This document shows, one piece after another, positions 45,401 to 52,803 of a stretch of 64,000 bases of DNA (within the stretch, counting starts at the first letter, position 1; each line of letters opens with the position of its first letter). Both the position numbers and the translations under genes were made by a program. A model generated the notes under the pieces. It was not told the origin of the DNA, searched no databases, and saw only the letters and a list, made by a program, of their open reading frames with translations. Source of the stretch: Acidobacteriaceae bacterium (lineage in GTDB: Bacteria; Acidobacteriota; Terriglobia; Bryobacterales; Bryobacteraceae); assembly GCA_019233755.1 (NCBI GenBank), contig JAFAMD010000012.1, forward strand, positions 1 through 64,000, given 5' to 3'.

Positions 45401-45550
45401 CTCGAAGCTCGTTGGGAGGTCTTCAATCTGGCGAATACGCCGATCTTCGGACAACCCAACAACAACCTGAGTTCCGGAGCCGTCGGCAGCATCACGTCGC
45501 TCGCCAGCGATCCGCGCATAATGCAGTTCGCATTGCGTTTGTCGTTCTAA
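42413..45550 (+). CDS. Oar-like TonB-dependent outer-membrane receptor (body)
   Basis: The 1045-residue frame contains the rest of a carboxypeptidase-regulatory domain (ESDASGYYNFPSLPIGSYHI), a plug region (NWDDLIRLVPGVQQNR; FQVNGVHSLQNDFILDGIDD; SPGAAVDVTTKGGTNELHG) and a large beta-barrel ending in MQFALRLSF, with the terminal Phe used for outer-membrane insertion. This is the Oar/Cir-like type abundant in Acidobacteria, probably for glycan or peptide uptake. ATG 42413 is internal; the true start is 42246 in another frame. An intrinsic terminator follows 21 bp after the stop. SusD-like partners are missing. Confidence 0.88.
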   Translation: MARTTESDASGYYNFPSLPIGSYHIVVDETGFDRATSTARVDPSQKGRLDFQLKVGTTSTTVEVKDTTSELSHDDASLGTVIENPVIQNTPLFMRNWDDLIRLVPGVQQNRYTEQSGATASGRTGDFQVNGVHSLQNDFILDGIDDNTFSENVQEFSTEGTRPSVDVIQEFKVVTNPYSAEYGRSPGAAVDVTTKGGTNELHGLLFEYLRNRVFDANDFFSNRSGLPKPENVQNQFGGNVGDAIIKNKLFGFFNYEGTRIRRGITRISTVPLPNERIGDFSPQAAAANGLKYPTIYDPTTGLPYPNNKIPAGALSPNALALLNLFPMPNLPGELNNYARTGSLLDDSNTEDARVDWNESEKNLIFFRYTGSSRNRIVPGNFGGLADGSGTSAWGDSTLNSYNGAIGLTHVFSSTIVNDLRLGFSRNTAIDFQLPFNLAPANQYVPGIPYNPASGGGLPAITFANYTFLGSPDYLPKQQNPQQYQFVDTLSWNKGSHALKFGVDILAPMRNIFQDEADVHGNLQFNGQFTCERGANGQCVSGTGLPYADALIGYVQGATLSNVYRVDQRLQMYSGFVEDDWKLRPNLTLNLGLRYDFATPPYSANNNLANFDPAGSGSLQLASGGSLGDRALVKINDKNFAPRVGFAYSPDKKTVVRGGYGIFYLELERFGSEDQLALNPPFLVQSNGSIPSKSTQPLFLLQNGFPGSWLNPADINYQLTHIRTANPDSSTPYVQEWSLGVDRQLPAGMVLSVNYVGSKSTHLDVLSDLNQYLGGVKPYPNFGYLEYQQAIGNGSYNALQASLKRRFANGLSVDIAYTWSKSIDDVPEELESNSGGSQNGRDQNAWRGPSDFDIPQRLVASYVFELPFGKGKPWLSSGVASKVLGGWKTSGVYTFSSGRPFTVVSGSNYSTAIDPYGAATAVPNVIGTPQVLGNINCWFYVSTSKACAAADPAGVNAFAEQPLGQFGNAGRNILRGPHIGVFDFALMRDFAVSERTNLEARWEVFNLANTPIFGQPNNNLSSGAVGSITSLASDPRIMQFALRLSF

Positions 45551-45571
45551 TTTTCAGCGCAGTATTGGCTG

Positions 45572-45618
45572 AATCTGGTTCGGTTCGCCCTCGTGGTGTG
45601 CCGAACCAGATTTTTTTT
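45572..45618 (+). terminator. intrinsic terminator of the receptor gene
   Basis: AATCTGGTTCGG at 45572-45583 pairs with CCGAACCAGATT at 45601-45612, a 12-bp perfect stem around a 17-nt loop, followed by eight T residues (45611-45618). This is the clearest intrinsic terminator in the window. Confidence 0.92.
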
Positions 45619-45664
45619 GTCTCATCTCTCTTTCCTCGTGGTGTCTGTTATACGTTGCTAGCTG

Positions 45665-47077
45665 ATGGCCTTCTCCACCGCGGAACAACTCGGCCCGAAG
45701 CCCCCAGCCGTCGGCCCCCGTGGCCTTCCCTTTGTGGGAGCCTCGCTCCAATTCCGCCGCGACCCCACCGGATTCCTGCTGCACCTCGCGCGCGTCTGCG
45801 GTGACTTGGTCGAATTCCGTCTCATGGGCTGCCCGGCGTTCTTCTTCGGTCACCCCGATTACGTCCGCGAAATCCTGGTCACGCGCCAGGCCAACTTCAC
45901 CAAGAGCCGCATTCTGCAGCGCGCCAGGTTGCTGCTTGGCGAAGGACTGCTCACGAACGAAGGAGAAAGCCATCTCCGCCAGCGCCGGCTCGTGCAACCC
46001 GCTTTCTACCATCAACGCCTTCAATCCTACGCGGAGATCATCACTACCTATACCCTTCGTGCGCGCGAACGCTTTGAGCCGCAGACCGAACTCGACATCC
46101 TCGATGAGATGATGCGCCTCACCCTCTCCATCGTCGCCAAAGCCCTGTTCAGCACAGACGCCGAAGGCGATGCCTCCGCTGTCTCGCAAGCCCTCGACCA
46201 CGTCGAAGATCGCTTCCGGTTTTTGTTGTTGCCCTTTTCCGATCTGCTCACCTGGCTCCCACTGCCGCCCACCCGCCGCTTCGAGCGGGCCAAAGCCGTT
46301 CTTGACCGCACGGTTTACCGCATCATCCGTGAACGCCGCGCGGCTTCCGGCGCCTCCGCCGACTTGCTCTCGGCTTTGCTCGCAGCCCGCGACGAAGAAG
46401 GGAGCGCCATGACCGACGAACAGGTCCGCGACGAGGTCCTCACGCTCTTTCTCGCCGGCCATGAAACCACCGCGATCGGCCTCACCTGGACCTGGTACCT
46501 GCTTGCCCAAAATCCGCACTGCGAACAGCGTCTGCACGACGAAATCGATGGAGTTTTGCACGGGCGCGCGCCGCGCTTCGATGACATCCCCAGCCTGCGC
46601 TACACCGAAATGGTACTCGCCGAATCCATGCGCCTCTATCCGCCCGTGTGGACCATAGGCCGCATGCCGAAAGAAGCGTTCGAACTTGCTGGTGTCACAA
46701 TCCCACAAGGCGCCATTTGCCTGATGAGTCAGTTCGTCATGCATCGCGACCCGCGCTTTTACCCTGATCCAGAACGCTTCGATCCGGAGCGCTGGCATCC
46801 TGATATACGCGAGAGCCGTCCCAAGTTTGCCTACTTTCCGTTCGGCGGTGGCGCCCGTCTCTGCATCGGCGAGCGCTTCGCCTGGATGGAAATGATTCTC
46901 GTGCTCGCCACCCTCTGCCAGAAATGGCGCTTCCTGCTTGTCGACGATCAGCCCGTCGGCCTCAAGCCGTTGATCACCCTGCACCCCGATCGCAGCATCC
47001 AAATGCTTGCGGAGCCCCGCGAGAGGTCGACCGAAAACGAAACCATGACCGGAGAGGGAGATCGTGAGGACAGGTAG
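45665..47077 (+). CDS. cytochrome P450
   Basis: The 470-residue soluble P450 shows the I-helix oxygen-binding motif AGHETT, the K-helix ExxR in ESMRLYPP, PERWHPD, and the heme loop FPFGGGARLCIGERFA with ligand Cys400. It has no N-terminal membrane helix. The sequence is closest in character to the CYP4/CYP102-like fatty-acid and alkane hydroxylase branch. No ferredoxin or reductase gene is nearby. The antisense open frame covering most of the gene is a shadow. Confidence 0.93.
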   Translation: MAFSTAEQLGPKPPAVGPRGLPFVGASLQFRRDPTGFLLHLARVCGDLVEFRLMGCPAFFFGHPDYVREILVTRQANFTKSRILQRARLLLGEGLLTNEGESHLRQRRLVQPAFYHQRLQSYAEIITTYTLRARERFEPQTELDILDEMMRLTLSIVAKALFSTDAEGDASAVSQALDHVEDRFRFLLLPFSDLLTWLPLPPTRRFERAKAVLDRTVYRIIRERRAASGASADLLSALLAARDEEGSAMTDEQVRDEVLTLFLAGHETTAIGLTWTWYLLAQNPHCEQRLHDEIDGVLHGRAPRFDDIPSLRYTEMVLAESMRLYPPVWTIGRMPKEAFELAGVTIPQGAICLMSQFVMHRDPRFYPDPERFDPERWHPDIRESRPKFAYFPFGGGARLCIGERFAWMEMILVLATLCQKWRFLLVDDQPVGLKPLITLHPDRSIQMLAEPRERSTENETMTGEGDREDR

Positions 47078-47118
47078 GCCGCTCTTGGCTGAAACAGGAG
47101 TGCTATCCTTGCCAAAGA

Positions 47119-47157
47119 CTCAAGACAAGGAATGGCAATTCTTGTTCTTGTCCTGAG
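47119..47157 (+). promoter_or_regulatory. imperfect inverted repeat after the P450 gene
   Basis: CTCAAGACAAG (47119-47129) faces CTTGTCCTGAG (47147-47157), ten of eleven pairs, with a 17-nt loop. No T-run follows. It could be a weak terminator or an operator of the next small gene. Confidence 0.35.
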
Positions 47158-47198
47158 CTATAGTCATCATCAATGGCCGCCACGAAGCTTGGGCTGAT

Positions 47199-47486
47199 AT
47201 GCGAATTCCGCTTGAACTGAGCAAAGCCGAATCCGAAAATGTCAAAAACCTGCTGGCGAAGGCCGGTTTTGAGAGCTATTCCGAGCTCTTCAACAACGCG
47301 GCAACCTTGCTGCAGTGGTCAATTCAGCAGCTCGAAAACGGACGATCCATTATTTCAGTGGATGACGGTACAGGCGAAACCAAACAGTTGTGGATGCCTT
47401 TTTTCGACCGGATCGGAAATTCCACGCAACAAGAATCGGAAATGTTGTCCGCTTCTCCGGCAAATCGCGACGAATCCTTGGGCTAG
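47199..47486 (+). CDS. hypothetical protein, ribbon-helix-helix-like start
   Basis: 95 residues. The first 60 (IPLELSKAESENVKNLLAKA; GFESYSELFNNAATLLQW) have the strand-helix-helix outline of small ribbon-helix-helix or helical DNA-binding proteins, but no signature residues can be proven. The tail is polar and probably flexible. Its last four bases overlap the end of the convergent gene at 47483. It is not recognised as an antitoxin with a partner. Confidence 0.5.
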   Translation: MRIPLELSKAESENVKNLLAKAGFESYSELFNNAATLLQWSIQQLENGRSIISVDDGTGETKQLWMPFFDRIGNSTQQESEMLSASPANRDESLG

Positions 47487-47731
47487 CGCCGGAGCCAATA
47501 TCCGACAATGGTGCCGATAATGCCGTACGCCCATTTCTGAGCTGCGTCAGTTGAGGAATGATCGAAAGCGATTATGTAGACAGCCACACCCAGCAGAACG
47601 CCGCTGATTAGCGCCTTCATAATGAAACGATAAAGCGGTTCGTCTTTTGTGAATGTCTTTGGGAAAATCTTATCTTGTTGACGAGGAGAAGCCCTTCTCG
47701 TCGGCATCGGCGGTGTCCGTTTGGTTGACAT
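47483..47731 (-). CDS. small membrane protein, unknown
   Basis: 82 residues with a basic N-terminal half (RTPPMPTRRASPRQQDKIF) and two hydrophobic segments (FIMKALISGVLLGVAVYIIAF; KWAYGIIGTIVGYWLRR). The positive-inside rule suggests a cytoplasmic N-terminus. It is convergent with a small regulator-like gene and overlaps it by 4 bp. I do not recognise a family. Confidence 0.5.
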   Translation of the reverse strand: MSTKRTPPMPTRRASPRQQDKIFPKTFTKDEPLYRFIMKALISGVLLGVAVYIIAFDHSSTDAAQKWAYGIIGTIVGYWLRR

Positions 47732-47949
47732 GACGTAGTTCGGTCTGACACCCGCGACCTGACCTCTTTAAGAAATTTTTTTTGCGGTTCTTAGTTATTA
47801 CTCCGGAATTGCACCGCTCTTTCCCGGGACTGAAGCATGAATTGCCTCAACCTTTCGTAACCTCGTAGATATTCTACAGAAAAAAACCGTGCAATCGCTC
47901 GGCCACTTTGAACAGCTAGCCCTCTCTTTTCGTCTCCCCATTTACAGCC

Positions 47950-49086
47950 GTGCAAACTCAAAACATCGGCACACGCGGCCAGACTTTCTGGCGGCAAATC
48001 AGCGACGGCATTGCCATCCAGCAACTCTGGTTGCAGTTCCACAGCGAGGCCCGCGTCAGCTATCGCCTCTATTCGAAGGAGGTGGACTGGCGCCGTAACC
48101 AGGACGAAACGCGCGGTCAAAGATTCAAGCGTGTCGCGAGTGCGCTCTTCTGGGCGATGGTTTTGAAACTTTCGCCCGCCCGTCGTGTCCTGTTCGTGCT
48201 CGCGCTTGCGCTGCTCGTTTTTCCCGGATTCGATTTCCGGTATCGCGACGTACAAGTTCAGATGCCCAACCTCTCGTTCTTTGGAGCGATCGCGCTGCTG
48301 ATTCTGCTAGCCCTCGAGCTCGCCGACCGTGTGATGATGAAGCGCGACCTCGAAATCGCGAAGGAAATTCAAACCTGGCTGATGCCTGCCGAGCCTCCGC
48401 CGGTCCCGGGCGTTGAGCTGGCCTTCGCAACTCGCCCGGCCAACACCGTCGCAGGCGACTATTACGATGCCTTCTTGCGCCCGGGCGCTCCAGACTCAAC
48501 TGCGGCTTGCGCGCCCCTGCTTCTGGTGGTAGCCGACGTAGCCGGAAAAAGCGTCCCGGCAGCCCTGCTTATGGCGACCCTGCAGGCAAGCCTTCGCACT
48601 CTTGCGGCCATATGCACCTCAACCCTGGAATTGATCGAGCGTTTGAACCAGTACGCCTGCGAACAAAACGTCGGAGGACAACGCTTCACGACCGCCTTCC
48701 TCGCGGATTTCAATCCCGTCACCCGCCAACTCACGTACGTTAATGCGGGACACAACTGGCCGGTACTGCGGCACGCCTCAGGCGCAATCGAGCGCCTGGA
48801 AACCGGAGGCCTTCCCCTTGGCCTTATGCGTAACACTCGTTACGAGTACGGTCAAGTCAGCCTCGCACCCGGCGATCTCCTGCTTGTCTTCACCGATGGT
48901 TTAGTTGAAGCGGAAGACGATAAAGAGGAGCAGTACGGCGAAGGCCGCATGCTGGCTATGCTGAGCACCCACTCCGCCAGGACAGCCCGTGAAGTGCTCC
49001 AGGACATCATGGCATCCGCAGATCGGTTTGTCGGCTTAGCCCCTCAGCATGATGACATTACCTGTCTTGTTCTGCGAGTCCCTTAA
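47950..49086 (+). CDS. PP2C-type (SpoIIE) serine phosphatase
   Basis: The 378-residue protein carries two hydrophobic helices (VLFVLALALLVFPGF; LSFFGAIALLILLALEL), a linker helix (MKRDLEIAKEIQTWLMP) and a SpoIIE/RsbU phosphatase domain with GDYYDAF, VADVAGKS and a late DDITCLVL carrying metal aspartates. Such enzymes dephosphorylate anti-anti-sigma factors in partner-switching pathways. No anti-sigma kinase or STAS gene lies close by. The start, GTG 47950, is uncertain because no clear ribosome site precedes it. Confidence 0.85.
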   Translation: MQTQNIGTRGQTFWRQISDGIAIQQLWLQFHSEARVSYRLYSKEVDWRRNQDETRGQRFKRVASALFWAMVLKLSPARRVLFVLALALLVFPGFDFRYRDVQVQMPNLSFFGAIALLILLALELADRVMMKRDLEIAKEIQTWLMPAEPPPVPGVELAFATRPANTVAGDYYDAFLRPGAPDSTAACAPLLLVVADVAGKSVPAALLMATLQASLRTLAAICTSTLELIERLNQYACEQNVGGQRFTTAFLADFNPVTRQLTYVNAGHNWPVLRHASGAIERLETGGLPLGLMRNTRYEYGQVSLAPGDLLLVFTDGLVEAEDDKEEQYGEGRMLAMLSTHSARTAREVLQDIMASADRFVGLAPQHDDITCLVLRVP

Positions 49087-49134
49087 TTGAGGAGCCAATA
49101 TCTTGCCAAAGCGCCTGATAGAAACCTTCCGTGG

Positions 49135-49157
49135 GGCAGGCCTTCAGCCTGCCGTTT
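49135..49157 (+). terminator. hairpin with T-tract after the phosphatase gene
   Basis: GGCAGGC (49135-49141), a CTTCA loop and GCCTGCC (49147-49153), followed by GTTTT. It lies 48 bp after the phosphatase stop and between convergent genes. Confidence 0.7.
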
Positions 49158-49205
49158 TCCTCGAACGTGTTCTGCAGCGCGTACTCAACAGCAATAAAGG
49201 CGCCT

Positions 49206-50456
49206 TTAGCTGATCGTGTACGCGCTGAGGTTAATCGTTACCGTATCATCTGGAGTTTTGACGGTGCCGCCGTCGCTTTGCGGATGGAATTCGATTCGCA
49301 TGGTCTCGGTATTTACCACAATGCGCAGATATCCATAGTCGGTGTCATCGTAGCTCTCGAGCGTAAGCGTGTTATCGATCTTGTACGGAGTGCGATAGGT
49401 AGCCCGCATTTTGGAAAGCGGGGAATGACCACCGCAACCGGCGACCAGGTACGAAATTTGGAGATTGTTCACCGTACGTGTATACCGCTGATAGTTATGC
49501 GCATGGCCTGCGAAGACTGCATGTGGCCAAACTTGTGCCGCCTGGCAGGCATTGTCGATGTCCTGCAGCATGAGCGGGCTGCCGCCGTGGTCGCTTCCGC
49601 CGGTAAAAGGCGGATGATGAACAGCGATGATGACCGCTCCTGTGAATTTCTCGCTCTTAATCCGTCCCAGCGCAGTTTGAAGAAATGTCACTTGCCGGTC
49701 GTCAAGCACCTTGTTCTGCCCGTTCTCGCTCGAAATCACTCCGGGGTCCTCGAGCACATTGCTGTAGAGCCCAAGAATGCGAACAAAGGGCGCCTCCAGC
49801 GTGAAATACACTCCCGGCTGGATCATCGTGGTACGCACCAACCCTCCGGCATCCGGTGATGGCGCGGGACGGGCAGTGCAGAAGTTGCGAAGAAAGGCTT
49901 CGAGAGATGGCGCCGGGTCGCTCGCATAGACCACGCCATCGTGATTACCGGGAATCGCGATAATCGGCGCGGGGTATCCGCGATACGGCTCGTAGAACTG
50001 ATCGTAGTAATAGGTCCCCTCGCCGAAGTAGTAGACAACATCTCCTAAGTGGAAAAAGAACGAAGGCACATCGGCCGTGTCGGGTTCGCTGAAGTCGGTC
50101 ACCATCTTGTCCGCGACTAAAGACTGCGTGGCCGGTCCCACCACGCTGCCTGTATCGCCGACGGAGTGGAAAACAATCTGACCGGCTGCTTGAATGGCTT
50201 GCATCTTCGCCGCGCCCGCGCTGCCATAAACCTGCTCGAGCGTCAAAATCGGCTCGGTTGCGCCGTCCCGCGGCTCCGGAACCGCGCTCAGAAGGTTCAG
50301 TTGGCTTTCACCTTGATCTGTGACTGGATTCTTAAATCCGGTCGGATCAGGCGAAGGCTGTGGCTGGGCGAAAACAGGTTCACCCGTGGCTCCTGCATGC
50401 TTCCCATGCTTCCGCGCAGAACGTTTCGTTGCTTTGGGGTGCAAATTCTTGGGCAT
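49206..50456 (-). CDS. metallophosphoesterase
   Basis: The 416-residue calcineurin-like phosphoesterase shows the metal motifs in order: FHLGDVVYYF (GDxx), PGNHDG (GNHD), AVHHPP and AGHAHNYQRY (GHxH). The N-terminus is strongly basic (KNLHPKATKRSARKHGKHAG), without a normal signal peptide, and contains an alanine/proline-rich stretch before the catalytic domain. Similar enzymes include purple-acid-phosphatase-like and 3',5'-nucleotide or alkaline phosphatases; the substrate cannot be told. It has no operon partner and a convergent phosphatase gene on the other side. Confidence 0.85.
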   Translation of the reverse strand: MPKNLHPKATKRSARKHGKHAGATGEPVFAQPQPSPDPTGFKNPVTDQGESQLNLLSAVPEPRDGATEPILTLEQVYGSAGAAKMQAIQAAGQIVFHSVGDTGSVVGPATQSLVADKMVTDFSEPDTADVPSFFFHLGDVVYYFGEGTYYYDQFYEPYRGYPAPIIAIPGNHDGVVYASDPAPSLEAFLRNFCTARPAPSPDAGGLVRTTMIQPGVYFTLEAPFVRILGLYSNVLEDPGVISSENGQNKVLDDRQVTFLQTALGRIKSEKFTGAVIIAVHHPPFTGGSDHGGSPLMLQDIDNACQAAQVWPHAVFAGHAHNYQRYTRTVNNLQISYLVAGCGGHSPLSKMRATYRTPYKIDNTLTLESYDDTDYGYLRIVVNTETMRIEFHPQSDGGTVKTPDDTVTINLSAYTIS

Positions 50457-50661
50457 TTTCCAATCTCTGTTTCAGGAAAAACAGACGCGTAAGTCTCACG
50501 TCATCAGTCCGGCCGCTCCGAATAGGCCGCGGACCGCCGGCACGAATGTAGACGACTAGACCTGACGTAGCGTTTTTGCCAATTGCATTAAATTTAGTGC
50601 GGAATATTTTCTTGAGCCGAAGAGAGTTTCAAATTCAGAAGCGTAATACTGCCGCCTGATG

Positions 50662-51486
50662 TCAGATTCGCATCATGTTCAGCAGCTCTTGCGTGCTCGC
50701 GCAGCGATCGAGAAAAAGGAACTGGCCTGAGTTTCTCACCTCCGATACAGCTTCAAGAAACCCGGTCATTGCCGCCCGATAAAGCGATGTGGCGAGGCTG
50801 ATACGCTTCACTCCGGCGCTGGCGAGTTCAGCGACCGAAAACGATTTCCCTTTGATGCCCACCATAAAATTCACTGGTTTCGATAAAGCCGTACAGGTTG
50901 CGCGCACGGCGTCAAGGTCAGGAAGGCCAGGTGCGAAAAGCACATCGGCTCCCGCTCGTTCAAAAGCCTGAAGGCGCTTGATCGTCTCATCCAGGCTCGG
51001 GTTGGCATACATGAGATTGTGCGCTCGCGCAGTCAGAACAAAGGGGAAACTTAGAGAGCGAGCCGCTAGCGCGGCGGCAGTGATTCGTTCGACAGCGAGA
51101 TTGAAGTCGTAAAGCGGCCTATCATGATTGCCGGTTGTATCTTCGATTGTGCATCCCACCAAACCGGCATCGGCGGCGAGCCGAATGGTTTCGGCGACAA
51201 TGTCCGGTTCATTGCCGAATCCGCTTTCCAAATCGGCGGATACCGGCAAATCCGTTGCGTTCACAATCATCCGTGCATGCGAAAGCGCCTCATTTCTAGT
51301 CAACTCACCGTCTCTTCGGCCCAGGGCACAGGCGGAAGCGGCACTCGACGTTGCTAGTGCTTCGAACCCAAGTCCGGCGAGAATGCGGGCGGACGCTACG
51401 TCCCAGGGGTTTGGGATGACGAATATGCCCGGACGATCATGAAGAGTACGAAAGCGAGTTGCCTTTTCCTTCTGGGTGACACTCAT
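50662..51486 (-). CDS. isocitrate lyase / PEP mutase family protein
   Basis: The 274-residue protein belongs to the ICL/PEPM superfamily (carboxyvinyl-carboxyphosphonate phosphorylmutase group). Visible are IPNPWDVASARILAGLGFEALATSSA, VSADLESGFGNEP with the metal-binding acidic residues, GCTIEDTTG and FVLTARAHN. The active-site loop of true PEP mutases (Asp-Lys-x5-Asn) is not obvious, and no phosphonate genes lie nearby, so methylisocitrate lyase-like or oxaloacetate hydrolase-like activity is equally possible. It diverges from the DUF1801 gene. Confidence 0.85.
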   Translation of the reverse strand: MSVTQKEKATRFRTLHDRPGIFVIPNPWDVASARILAGLGFEALATSSAASACALGRRDGELTRNEALSHARMIVNATDLPVSADLESGFGNEPDIVAETIRLAADAGLVGCTIEDTTGNHDRPLYDFNLAVERITAAALAARSLSFPFVLTARAHNLMYANPSLDETIKRLQAFERAGADVLFAPGLPDLDAVRATCTALSKPVNFMVGIKGKSFSVAELASAGVKRISLATSLYRAAMTGFLEAVSEVRNSGQFLFLDRCASTQELLNMMRI

Positions 51487-51640
51487 CCGATTTAATTCTC
51501 CATGCGACTTCGAGATTTTACTTCATCAGACAGCCTCCGCGAATCGCGGAAGTGTGTGCTGTGGATGTGAGGCCCGGCCTCCCGGTACGAATCGGATTTA
51601 GGCGAGAAAAAAGCGGGTGCCAAAACATAGAATGGCGGGT

Positions 51641-52054
51641 ATGAAAAAAGACGTTCCCAAGTCGGTTGACGAGTACATTGCTGCGCAGCCTGAGGCGGTG
51701 CGGCCGAAGCTGGAACGGGTGCGGATCGCGATCAGGAAGGCCGTTCCGGAGGCACTGGAGGGCATCGGGTACGGTATGCCCGGATACAAGCTGCACGGAA
51801 AGCCGATGCTGTATTTCGCCGGCTTCAAGGAACACTATTCAGTATTTGCCGCGTCGGGGACGTTCTTCGCGGCGCTCGAAGATGAGCTCAAGGGCTATGA
51901 TCTGCGAAAGGGCACAATTCACTTCCCACTCACCGAACCCGTGCCGGTTAAGCTAATCAGCCGGATCGCAAGGTTGCGCGCGGCTGCGATCGCCCCCACG
52001 GCGAAGAACCAGGAACCGGGCCGAGAGAAAGGAAGGCGCAAGCCGGCACAGTAG
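51641..52054 (+). CDS. DUF1801 (YdhG-like) protein
   Basis: The protein, 137 residues from ATG 51641, has the DUF1801 signature: VDEYIAAQPEAVRPKLERVR, EGIGYGMPGYKLHGKPMLYFAGFKEH and FAASG. Members are small cytosolic proteins; an iron-chaperone role (frataxin-like fold) has been proposed for some. ATG 51641 is preferred to GTG 51617 because the family starts at the KKDVPKSVDEY part. The C-terminal tail is rich in Arg and Lys and extends beyond the domain. Confidence 0.8.
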   Translation: MKKDVPKSVDEYIAAQPEAVRPKLERVRIAIRKAVPEALEGIGYGMPGYKLHGKPMLYFAGFKEHYSVFAASGTFFAALEDELKGYDLRKGTIHFPLTEPVPVKLISRIARLRAAAIAPTAKNQEPGREKGRRKPAQ

Positions 52055-52151
52055 GAGACAGGGCGCCAGCCGGCGTTAGCTGCAAGATAGTGATCTGCGC
52101 GAACGTCGTTTCTGGCCAGGTTTCGACCTGCCGACCAACCGCTCACAATTA

Positions 52152-52760
52152 GGGCGTGTTCACACTATTAGAACAATAAGTTAGTAAAATGTTTTAGGAT
52201 GGAGATCTCGGAAGAGCAGTATGCGCGCATCAAAGATAGCCTGCCGGTGCAGCGCGGCAACGTAAGTCTGAGCAACCTGCAGGTGCTGAACGCGATTCTC
52301 TTGTGGCGGAACAGGGTCGCAAGTGGCGTGGCTGCCGAAACGGTTTGGCCGCTGCCACACGATCTACATGCGTATGAGCCGGTGGGCGAAAAACGGCGTA
52401 TTGGACCGTGTGTTTGAGCAACTGCAATTGGAACAGATCGTGCGGATTTGGCCGAGCGCCACTTCTATGGACTTCTGGCACATCGCTGGACCCTTTATCT
52501 TACCCAGGCTGTTTGACCATCAACCGGCCTGTACACATGCAAACCGCTGATTGACAGGCGGACGCCCGAGCGTGGGGATTGGAAAAAACGCTTGCAGTGG
52601 AGGACAGACCGTCACCAGCGGCTACGAAAACATCGAGCGCTCGGCTCGGAGGTCTCCATCATCGCTAGGGCTGGAGCGTCGCTGCTCGAAATGCCATGGC
52701 CGATGATCGTGTGCCTATCAACTTAACGCTTTGGCTACGCACAATACCATTGACCTCGAA
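52152..52760 (+). mobile_element. decayed IS5-type element, remnant
   Basis: The left part begins with a possible terminal repeat GGGCGTGTTCACACTATTAG at 52152 and holds a broken transposase. The matching right end is not seen. Nothing convincing remains after about 52550, where the similarity ends; the right boundary is approximate. The element sits between the DUF1801 gene and the glycan/cyclitol cluster. Confidence 0.6.
52199..52550 (+). pseudogene. IS5-family transposase fragment with frameshifts
   Basis: The start (EISEEQYARIKDSLPVQRGN; LSNLQVLNAIL) is the typical N-terminus of IS5-type transposases. The following LPKRFGR, HTIYMRMSRWAKNGVLDRVF and QLQLEQIVRI continue the family sequence, but in another frame, so at least two indels occurred near 52290 and 52325. 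The DDE catalytic part is missing. The gene cannot make an active transposase. Confidence 0.75.
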
Positions 52761-52803
52761 CACCAAACAACGTTTTGACTTCAATCAAGCATCTCTTCGC
52801 GTG

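Noticed and set aside
45554..47002. 482-codon open frame opposite the P450 gene
   Set aside because: The P450 has all family motifs; the antisense frame has no recognisable domain and mirrors its codon bias.
50662..51486. Phosphonate biosynthesis locus
   Set aside because: The protein is in the PEP mutase superfamily, but the diagnostic active-site loop is not seen and no phosphonopyruvate decarboxylase is nearby.
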